NCBI GenBank assembly: GCA_013150955.1
Contig: JAADJD010000057.1
Span: 1-38,822 of the forward strand
Source: Calditrichota bacterium
GTDB lineage: Bacteria; Calditrichota; Calditrichia; RBG-13-44-9; J042
Direction of reading: 5' to 3'
DNA: 38,822 nt
The position numbers were made by a program, and so were the translations under genes. Of this stretch, positions 32,821 to 38,822 are shown in pieces. The number at the start of each line of letters is the position of its first letter. The stretch's first letter is position 1. The notes below the pieces were generated by a model that was not told the origin of the DNA, ran no database searches, and was given only the letters and a program-made list of their open reading frames with translations.

Positions 32821-34596
32821 CTAGGGCGATGCATTCTCTCCGTTGGCCGGGGATAATCGATAAATCCGGATTTCTGGCCCTGGTGTTTTCCAGTCTGGAC
32901 GAAACACCCGTATGGGTTGAAGGTTCCGAAAAACGGCTTCGTAAAATTGGCGTTTGGCCACAAAAAGATGGCGCAGTGGGTTGTTTTCCGGAGGTTCGGG
33001 ATTCAGCAGATATTTCTGGAAGGTTTCGCTGTTCAGGATCAGCCATTGAACGCCTTCTTCCTGCAAATCTTTCAGCGATTTGAAGGGATGGGAAAATTGT
33101 TCCACCAGAAATGGATTTCGGGAATGGCGAATGCTATCCGCGGTTGTGGGCCAGCGGGGACGATTCAGGCGGTGACGGGGTGAAACCAGTCGGTAACGAT
33201 TGGGTAGTCCTTCCAGTTGACGTAGCCGGGCTTTCAAAGTTGGCGATAAAAATCGTGAGCCGGCACCGTATTCCGCAAATCGATCGATGTCAATGAGGTT
33301 CAGATCATAATGGTAGTGATCGTAGCACAGGGTGCTTTCCGGTGGAATGTGCTTCACAATCCATTGGGTGGCCTGCTGGCGGGTGTCTGTCCGGGTGAAG
33401 CGAAATTTCAAATAGGCCACGTGAAGAACGGACGGCAAAAGCAGTGCAATGGCCAGACCCACCACCAGCCGCCGTGGCCAACGTCCTTTTATATGTTCCG
33501 CATAAATAAATCCGGCCTGTAAGGTCAGCAGCGGAAAGATGATCAACAGATAATCCAGACCTTTTTTCTCCCAGCTGCCCACGATTAAGAAAGTGGGATA
33601 AACCACCAGCAGGAACGGCCAGTATTTTTTCTGAGGACGAATGATGCTCCAGAAAAATACCAGCAATAGTACCAGTCCCCACAGCCATTCGGTTTTAACC
33701 ATTTCCAGCATTTCCCAAACATACGGCAGGCCGGTAGTAATATTGTAGTCGTATTCCGATTGCGCCCAGATGGTCAAAAATCCCTCGCGAAAACGATGGA
33801 AAGCCAGCAGTGCGTAGGGTGTGCCCAACAGGAATCCCAGTCCAATGCCCCCTACTGCGAATGCAAGGTGGCGGAGCAGCGGTTTCCCACGACGGGGTTG
33901 CGTTTCCAGGAAAACGGCTCCCAGCAAACCCAGGGTTAAGAATCCGGCATTGTATTTGGCAGACAGGGTCAACCCACAAATCAGGCCAGCCCAGAGCACC
34001 TCCCGCGTGCGTACTCCCATTTTCTGCCATTTCAGAATGTAGTAGAAAACCACCAGCGTGCCCGTAAACAGTAGCGCATCCGGTACCATCCAGAATGTGT
34101 AGAACTGCAGGTTGTAGGAAAATAGCAGCATCAGGGTGAAAAACAGGGCACTGCGCGGTTCCAGAAACAGGCGAAGCGCCCGATAGGCGTAAAATAATCC
34201 CAGAATGAAAATAACCGCGACCACCAGCCGTCCCAGCAGATAAAAATTGCCCGGTTGAATCAGAAACTCCAGCGCAAAGTCTTCAGGACTGTGAAACCGG
34301 CCACCAAGCAGGCCGGCAAAAAAATACATCCCATAGGTAATGGCCATCAGATAAGTGAATAGGGTGGGATAAATAAAATAGAGCGGCTCCAGTGTGTGGC
34401 GGGCGCCCATGCTTAAGGCATGTTTGGCAATAAAATATTCGGTGGAATTGTACGTTACAGGTAATCCGTAAGTAATGCCAATCAGACGAACCGCCAGCGC
34501 TGTGCCGAATAATACCAGAAGGTAGGGCGTTTCCTTCCGAAGGGTTTTCTGCTCAAACAAATACTCACTGAACTGATCACGAAAAGAACGGGTCAT
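32821..34596 (-). CDS. Membrane glycosyltransferase, GT39/PMT-like
   Basis: A 591-residue protein with about ten hydrophobic segments and a ~170-residue soluble C-terminal part, the layout of GT-C glycosyltransferases that use polyprenyl-phosphate sugars. The first periplasmic loop has LPVTYNSTEYFIAKHALSM; in typical members this loop has an Asp-Glu pair, whereas here it is Thr-Glu (NSTEYF), so activity may be altered. HPEDF-like FHSPEDFALEF is in the next loop. It has no Shine-Dalgarno and starts 6 bases after the stop codon of the GT4 gene, suggesting translational coupling. Likely role: transfer of a sugar to lipid or protein in the envelope. Confidence 0.72.
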   Translation of the reverse strand: MTRSFRDQFSEYLFEQKTLRKETPYLLVLFGTALAVRLIGITYGLPVTYNSTEYFIAKHALSMGARHTLEPLYFIYPTLFTYLMAITYGMYFFAGLLGGRFHSPEDFALEFLIQPGNFYLLGRLVVAVIFILGLFYAYRALRLFLEPRSALFFTLMLLFSYNLQFYTFWMVPDALLFTGTLVVFYYILKWQKMGVRTREVLWAGLICGLTLSAKYNAGFLTLGLLGAVFLETQPRRGKPLLRHLAFAVGGIGLGFLLGTPYALLAFHRFREGFLTIWAQSEYDYNITTGLPYVWEMLEMVKTEWLWGLVLLLVFFWSIIRPQKKYWPFLLVVYPTFLIVGSWEKKGLDYLLIIFPLLTLQAGFIYAEHIKGRWPRRLVVGLAIALLLPSVLHVAYLKFRFTRTDTRQQATQWIVKHIPPESTLCYDHYHYDLNLIDIDRFAEYGAGSRFLSPTLKARLRQLEGLPNRYRLVSPRHRLNRPRWPTTADSIRHSRNPFLVEQFSHPFKSLKDLQEEGVQWLILNSETFQKYLLNPEPPENNPLRHLFVAKRQFYEAVFRNLQPIRVFRPDWKTPGPEIRIYRLSPANGENASP

Positions 34597-34602
34597 AAAT
34601 TT

Positions 34603-35724
34603 TCACAAACTGAGTTGTTGATAGATAATTTGCAATTGCTTCTCCTGCTGTTCCCAATTCCAGACGTTTCGAGCCTGCATACATTGCTGATGCAATCGCG
34701 TCCACACCTGTGCGTCCCTCAATAATGTACGAATTGCACGGGAAATTTCCATGGGATTATTGGGATCGACCAGCAGGGCCACTTCAAATTGCTGGTTGAA
34801 GGCCTCGAACGGGGGAATGCGCGATGCGACGAGGGGGGTGCCGGCGTGGACGTATTCAAAAAATTTATTGGGGGATGCATAGCGATAGTTGATGCTGGTT
34901 GGTTCGAACAAAACCAGCCCCGCGCGGGCACTTCGGGTATAGTGTGGAATGTCTTCCAGAGGTAGTTTCCCCAGTAGTCGGATGTGTGAACGTCTGGAGT
35001 GATCGCTTAATTGTTTCTGGATGATGGGTTCCAGCTCACCGAAGCCGATCAACCAGATTTCTTCTTCGTCTTCTAAATGCTCCGCGGCAGCCAGCAGGGA
35101 CAGCAAGCCCCGTCCGGGTTTAAATATGCCCTGAAACACCGCGCAATTCTGGCGCTGTTCGAATGGGGGCGGATCCGCTTCTGTTGATTGGGACTTGCGG
35201 GGAAAGTTGTGCAGCACCCAGCCCTGTTTCAGCTGCGGAAAGTCCTGCTGATACAATTTAAGCTGGTGGGTGTTGATTGCGATGAGCGCATCCACTCGGG
35301 AAATCAACAATTTTTGCGTCCAGAGCCATACCGTGCGGGAAAGGCGTTTGTGTAGAAAGATTTCCAGACCCGCATAATATTCATGGGCATCGTACACCAG
35401 TTTTCGAGAACGCAAACGGGCAGCCAGGGCTGAGGCCGGTAACACCCACAGATCGTGACAGTGTAGCAGATCGAATTTTGTAAACAACAGTCGAATAAAG
35501 AGGCGCAAATTAAACAATAGAAACTTCAGCGGCCCGCCCCGCCAGAACGGGATCCACAACCGCTGGATGCAGAATCCCCGACGGGTTTCTTCTTTCGGCA
35601 CATCCGGGGTCTTCAATGCCAGAATAACCACTCGATAACCCGCCGCCACGCCGGTTTCGGCTTCATGGAAGATGCGCCGCTCGTTGTCGCAGGGACTGAT
35701 CGTGGTGTGAACGATTGTCTTCAT
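34603..35724 (-). CDS. Glycosyltransferase family 4
   Basis: A 373-residue GT-B cytoplasmic glycosyltransferase. N-domain: HTTISPCDNERRIFHEAETGVAAGYRVVIL, LLHCHDLWVLPASALAARLR and LVYDAHEYYAGLE. C-domain: CAVFQGIFKPGRGLLSLLAAAEHL, IRLLGKLPLEDIPHYTRSARAGLVLFEP and the donor-binding YASPNKFFEYVHAGTPLVAS, with the E-x7-E-like pair in PNKFFEY. It likely uses a nucleotide-sugar donor in surface polysaccharide or glycolipid synthesis. GGGAAGG lies upstream of the ATG. It is adjacent to the membrane glycosyltransferase (6 bases) and follows the deacetylase-like gene (70 bases) on the same strand, forming a likely surface-glycan unit. Confidence 0.9.
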   Translation of the reverse strand: MKTIVHTTISPCDNERRIFHEAETGVAAGYRVVILALKTPDVPKEETRRGFCIQRLWIPFWRGGPLKFLLFNLRLFIRLLFTKFDLLHCHDLWVLPASALAARLRSRKLVYDAHEYYAGLEIFLHKRLSRTVWLWTQKLLISRVDALIAINTHQLKLYQQDFPQLKQGWVLHNFPRKSQSTEADPPPFEQRQNCAVFQGIFKPGRGLLSLLAAAEHLEDEEEIWLIGFGELEPIIQKQLSDHSRRSHIRLLGKLPLEDIPHYTRSARAGLVLFEPTSINYRYASPNKFFEYVHAGTPLVASRIPPFEAFNQQFEVALLVDPNNPMEISRAIRTLLRDAQVWTRLHQQCMQARNVWNWEQQEKQLQIIYQQLSL

Positions 35725-35794
35725 GCCGCCTTCCCGTTAGCCTGTCAATCTATCCGATTTCCACCATTTTCAAATTTAATCCCTGGTACCCCTT

Positions 35795-37216
35795 TTAACC
35801 ATGGCTTTTTCTGGAAGCTGGGTGTAATGTCAGCGTGGACTCTCCGGCCGGCAGCTCAGGTAAAATCATTAGACAGCGGTCTTTTTCAACCTGTTGTAAC
35901 CTGTACGCCCGATTGAATGGCTGCAGGCGATGGGTACAAAAAATTTCCAGCGTAAGGCCATGAACGGGGGCCGGTGTTTTTAATACGATCCGGTATTGAT
36001 CATCCGTTCTCTGCAGGGACACCAGATCAATTTGATTTCGGAGACGCCACCAGCTGGCGATTTGTTGCAGGGGAGCCAGAAAGGCTGTCTGGGGATCAGC
36101 CCACTGCACCAGGCGTTCCCACAATGGACGAAACACACTTTCTGCCAGATTACTGGGGTGCCACAGGATGCAGAGATGTCCATGGGTATCCTGAATGGAT
36201 TGAGTCAGGGAGACGAATGCAGTGCCCCTGTTCGTCGAGCGTTCCAAAGCATGCCAGGGATAATCCATTATGGCAAAGGGAATTTCCAGCAGGGGAGGCG
36301 CTTCGGAATGCCGTGGATCCGGGAAATAAGGGAACGATGTTCCGGCCAGCAAACCAATGCCCCGGTTTAATCCCACACTGGAATCGTACAGAAATCCCGC
36401 CCGGTGAAAGTGCGTCCAGCCTTCAGGGAAAGGTACCCGCAGGTAATGCTGACGCACGCCATAAAGCGGGTGACCAATCACGCCTTCCAATCGCTTTTTT
36501 TCCCGGGGGATACGTTCAGGATGAGAAAACGCATGCAGGCTGGTGTGCAATCCAATTTCGTGACCTTCCTGTTCGATTTGCGCCAGTAACCGGCGGAATT
36601 TTCGGGAGCGAATGTTATACCGATACGCCAGGCCTTCCCGGCTTCGGGCCAGGAAAAAGAACGTGGCCGCCATCCCGCGGTCTCGATAAAATGCCAGCAG
36701 CTCCGGGTAGACCCAGTAGGGATCCTGACCGGAGCGAATGGTGCGAATGGCCTGGATGGTCGGGGCAAATCTCCCCTGAATCCCATCCCGCAGTAAGCGC
36801 TTGAGCCCGTACTTTCGAGTAAGATCCACATCGTGGGTAAATGAGATGGCCAGGGATTTTGCAAACGGCCAGGGCCATTTGCGAACATAAAAGCGGATTT
36901 GTGGCAGAAGCTCTCGTACCTGCTGGTAAAACTGACGCTGCATGTGTAGATCGAGATCGGGTAGCGCAAGGAGTTCCGTGGTCGGGGACTGGGGATTAGG
37001 GTACCGGAGCCGGTGCGAGCAGCGACTGGCCATCTCGGAAGAAAGGTGCCATTCCCACTGTTCGCCAGAACGAGGAATCATTCGAAAGCCAGTCTGTTCC
37101 GATTCTGGCTGAATGGATACAATCGAATGGCGAAAAATGCCCAGCGTGGTGAACAGCCATTCGCCAAAATAGCGCATTTCTTCCGAAAGCAATTCTGCCC
37201 GATAGTCATTCGCCAT
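35795..37216 (-). CDS. Polysaccharide deacetylase-like (NodB fold) protein
   Basis: A 473-residue protein with a NodB-type domain in the middle. Motif 1 SFTHDVDLT has the Asp pair (Asp129, Asp131); motif 2 HEIGLHTSLHAF has the metal-binding His224 and His228. Further NodB features follow (RQHYLRVPF, LYDSSVGLNRGIG). The N-terminal ~110 residues and C-terminal ~150 residues are extra, the latter perhaps a beta-rich carbohydrate-binding part. No signal peptide, so probably cytoplasmic, as in some surface-glycan gene clusters. The start is uncertain: ATG 37216 is used here; a TTG at 37297 would extend it by 27 residues, but neither has a strong Shine-Dalgarno. Likely removes acetyl groups from a glycan or its precursor. 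Confidence 0.78.
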   Translation of the reverse strand: MANDYRAELLSEEMRYFGEWLFTTLGIFRHSIVSIQPESEQTGFRMIPRSGEQWEWHLSSEMASRCSHRLRYPNPQSPTTELLALPDLDLHMQRQFYQQVRELLPQIRFYVRKWPWPFAKSLAISFTHDVDLTRKYGLKRLLRDGIQGRFAPTIQAIRTIRSGQDPYWVYPELLAFYRDRGMAATFFFLARSREGLAYRYNIRSRKFRRLLAQIEQEGHEIGLHTSLHAFSHPERIPREKKRLEGVIGHPLYGVRQHYLRVPFPEGWTHFHRAGFLYDSSVGLNRGIGLLAGTSFPYFPDPRHSEAPPLLEIPFAIMDYPWHALERSTNRGTAFVSLTQSIQDTHGHLCILWHPSNLAESVFRPLWERLVQWADPQTAFLAPLQQIASWWRLRNQIDLVSLQRTDDQYRIVLKTPAPVHGLTLEIFCTHRLQPFNRAYRLQQVEKDRCLMILPELPAGESTLTLHPASRKSHG

Positions 37217-37454
37217 GCCTGCTTGTATCCCCTCGCCAACATTTTGGTTGAATAGATAGTATACATCGGTGGGGAAAAAATCCACAGGAAAAAGCAATTT
37301 GCATTTAAAAATTGTGTTTCGCTGAAAATTTTCGTTTTTTAATGACGCGCAGGTATGATCGATAGTTGGAGGAAAGACCCGTCACCGATGCCCGTGGGGG
37401 TTATCTCTGGCCGGGATTGGTGAACGGCTTCGACAATATCTGGAGAATCGGAAC

Positions 37455-38258
37455 ATGGAATACCGAATTGGCACATCCGGGTACAGTTATGACGATTGGC
37501 GCGGGGTATTTTATCCGCCAGATCTTCCCCGTGGAGAGATGTTGACCTATTACGCCCGCTTTTTCAATGCGGTGGAGATCAACTCCACCTATTATCGTAT
37601 TCCCCATAGCGCGGTGTTTTATCATCTGGGACAGAAAACACCGGCGGATTTTGAGTTTATCGTGAAAACGCATCAGGAGACCACCCATGTGCGCCAGGAT
37701 AACGAGACAGCCATGCGACAGCTGATTGAAAGCATCCGTCCTCTGGACGAAATGGGCAAATTTTATGGATTCCTGGCGCAATTTCCCTACTCGTTTAAGA
37801 ATACGCCGGAGAACCGGGATTATCTGGTGAAGACTCGGGAATTGGCCGGGGTGTATCCGCTGTTTGTTGAATTTCGAAACTGGACCTGGAATCGGCCAGA
37901 AATATTTGCTTTTCTGCAGGAAAATGACATTGGCTACGTGAATGTGGATCAGCCGCGTTTGCGGGGATTGCTGCCGCCGCAGGAGGTGGTGACCACCCGG
38001 ATGAGCTACATCCGTTTTCATGGCCGGAATAAAAAGGACTGGTGGGAAGGAACCAACGAAACCCGCTACAATTACCTGTACACCCGCCAGGAACTGGAAG
38101 AATGGATGATACGGATTGCTCATGTGTTAAAAAAGTCTTACAAAACCTACATCTTCTTCAACAACCATCCTCAGGGCAAGGCAGTACAGAATGCCCGCAT
38201 GTTGAAGGAAATGCTGGATTCCCAGTTAAGTTTTTTGCAGGAAGAAACCGGCGAATGA
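37455..38258 (+). CDS. DUF72-family protein
   Basis: A 267-residue TIM-barrel-like DUF72 protein. Diagnostic parts: YRIGTSGYSYDDWRGVFYPPDLP at the N-terminus, FNAVEINSTYYRIP, FEFIVKTHQETTH, LAQFPYSFKNTPENRDYL, VEFRNWTWNR and YIRFHGRNKKDWW...ETRYNYLYT followed by KTYIFFNNHPQGKAVQNA. Length is normal. The function of the family is not established. GGAG stands before the ATG. It is transcribed divergently from the deacetylase-like gene across a 238-bp gap with no recognised promoter; downstream lies a dispersed repeat. Confidence 0.92.
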   Translation: MEYRIGTSGYSYDDWRGVFYPPDLPRGEMLTYYARFFNAVEINSTYYRIPHSAVFYHLGQKTPADFEFIVKTHQETTHVRQDNETAMRQLIESIRPLDEMGKFYGFLAQFPYSFKNTPENRDYLVKTRELAGVYPLFVEFRNWTWNRPEIFAFLQENDIGYVNVDQPRLRGLLPPQEVVTTRMSYIRFHGRNKKDWWEGTNETRYNYLYTRQELEEWMIRIAHVLKKSYKTYIFFNNHPQGKAVQNARMLKEMLDSQLSFLQEETGE

Positions 38259-38309
38259 TTCCGTATTCCCGGTCCCGCCCGGTGTTTGTGGAAAATCCCC
38301 GGGGATAAA

Positions 38310-38474
38310 CCCACGTAATACATTAACCGCGAATCACGCGAATGAAGTCAGAAAATATCTGTAAAATCGCGAATAAACCCTGGAACACATTTTCATTCAA
38401 ATATCATCAAATGGATTTTATTGTTTTTTATTCGCTTTACTTCGTGTCATTCGTAGGCTATTGCACCATCTGGG
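38310..38474 (-). mobile_element. MITE-like dispersed element, copy 9 (reverse)
   Basis: A 165-bp reverse copy from CCCACGTAATACATTAACCG to ATTGCACCATCTGGGG. TAAA flanks both sides in direct orientation (38306-38309, 38476-38479), consistent with a slightly decayed duplication. It lies between the DUF72 gene and the Hsp20 gene. Confidence 0.6.
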
Positions 38475-38679
38475 GTAAAATACAAAGGGATCATCGGATG
38501 GGCCCTGGCGTGCCGGTGTTGGCAATGGCAGAGGTTGGGAAATATCTTCAGTCCGGCTGATCCAGTCTGCAGACCCTTTGCCACTTTTTCTGCCGCATCG
38601 GTAAAAATTTCAGTTTTGCCCACCTTCAAGTTTTAATGTAAATTGTTGAAAAATAATGAATAAGTGAATTTGTTCGAAT

Positions 38680-38696
38680 TTGGCACACCGCTTGTA
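38680..38696 (+). promoter_or_regulatory. Sigma-54-like promoter for the Hsp20 gene
   Basis: TTGGCAC-ACCGC-TTGTA resembles the -24/-12 sigma-54 consensus (TGGCAC, five bases, TTGC). The -24 GG is perfect; the -12 element has GT instead of GC. The start would be near 38706, about 50 bases before the Hsp20 ATG. The rest of 38481-38679 shows no recognised feature. Confidence 0.35.
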
Positions 38697-38755
38697 AATA
38701 AAAGGGGTGGAAGTTGAAGGAAAGAAAAATTAAATAAAGAAAGGAGGTGTGAGTT

Positions 38756-38822
38756 ATGGCACTGGTTCGTTGGCGTCCATTGCGGGATTTGATGAGCATT
38801 CAGGAAGAAATGGATCGCATTT
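38756..38822 (+). CDS. Small heat-shock protein (Hsp20/alpha-crystallin), 5' end only
   Basis: The gene begins ATG (38756) after a strong AAGGAGGTG Shine-Dalgarno (38741-38749). Only 22 codons are in the window: MALVRWRPLRDLMSIQEEMDRI. The opening RWRPLRDLMSIQEEMDR is the hallmark N-terminus of bacterial Hsp20 chaperones, before the alpha-crystallin domain. The rest lies beyond the window end. Confidence 0.85.
   Translation, partial: MALVRWRPLRDLMSIQEEMDRI

Noticed and set aside
37387-37422. 11-codon ORF (MPVGVISGRDW) upstream of the DUF72 gene
   Set aside because: Shine-Dalgarno spacing to GGAGG is about 14 bases, too long to be convincing, and there is no other support.

Overview
The window reads as chromosomal DNA of a diderm (Gram-negative-type) bacterium, most likely from the FCB/Calditrichota side of the tree. 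The clues are several lipoproteins with lipoboxes, outer-membrane beta-barrel proteins, a YceI + DUF5777 + cytochrome-like lipoprotein cluster, a DUF92 fusion protein, and metal ABC permeases carrying C-terminal winged-helix domains. The phylum is an inference from family content; no rRNA is present. Standard code, moderate GC, mostly ordinary housekeeping and envelope genes.

Layout. 1-429: a gene-free stretch with a cluster of perfect palindromes resembling REP/IS200-type hairpins. 430-1960 (+): two tandem paralogous small lipoproteins and a small outer-membrane protein. 1985-3806 (-): a Rae1/YacP-like NYN nuclease gene overlapping an orphan membrane histidine kinase. 4280-6649 (+): a membrane zinc metallopeptidase (YugP family) and an HtrA/Deg serine protease, a probable envelope proteolysis pair. 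6813-7487 (+): a SAM-methyltransferase-like protein. 7945-18649 (-): uvrA, a nicotinate phosphoribosyltransferase, a lipoprotein with a peptidase-M3-like fold but a destroyed HExxH motif, a kinase-like/DUF92 fusion membrane protein and leuS. 18816-21542 (-): a TPR-like protein, tRNA-Ser(GCU) with its terminator, and a FAD monooxygenase. 21752-27795 (+): a metal-uptake operon (DtxR-type regulator, outer-membrane protein, TroA/ZnuA-type binding lipoprotein, ATPase, two permeases) with a DtxR-type palindrome upstream. 28116-30355 (-): DUF5777 barrel, YceI protein, cytochrome-like lipoprotein. 30784-32451 (-): AidB-like acyl-CoA dehydrogenase. 32821-37216 (-): membrane glycosyltransferase, GT4 glycosyltransferase, polysaccharide deacetylase-like protein (surface glycan functions). 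37455-38258 (+): DUF72 protein. 38756-end (+): start of an Hsp20 gene.

The most striking non-coding feature is a dispersed ~165-175 bp element with long imperfect terminal inverted repeats (CCCARATTATGCAWTA...). It is present at nine loci, in both orientations, and every copy lies just 3' of at least one gene. Three copies are flanked by identical 5-bp direct repeats (TTTAA, TTTAA, TTCAA), which suggests a non-autonomous (MITE-like) transposable element with a TTNAA target. Two loci are composite, with extra ends. One copy splits the metal-uptake operon between the ATPase and the first permease.
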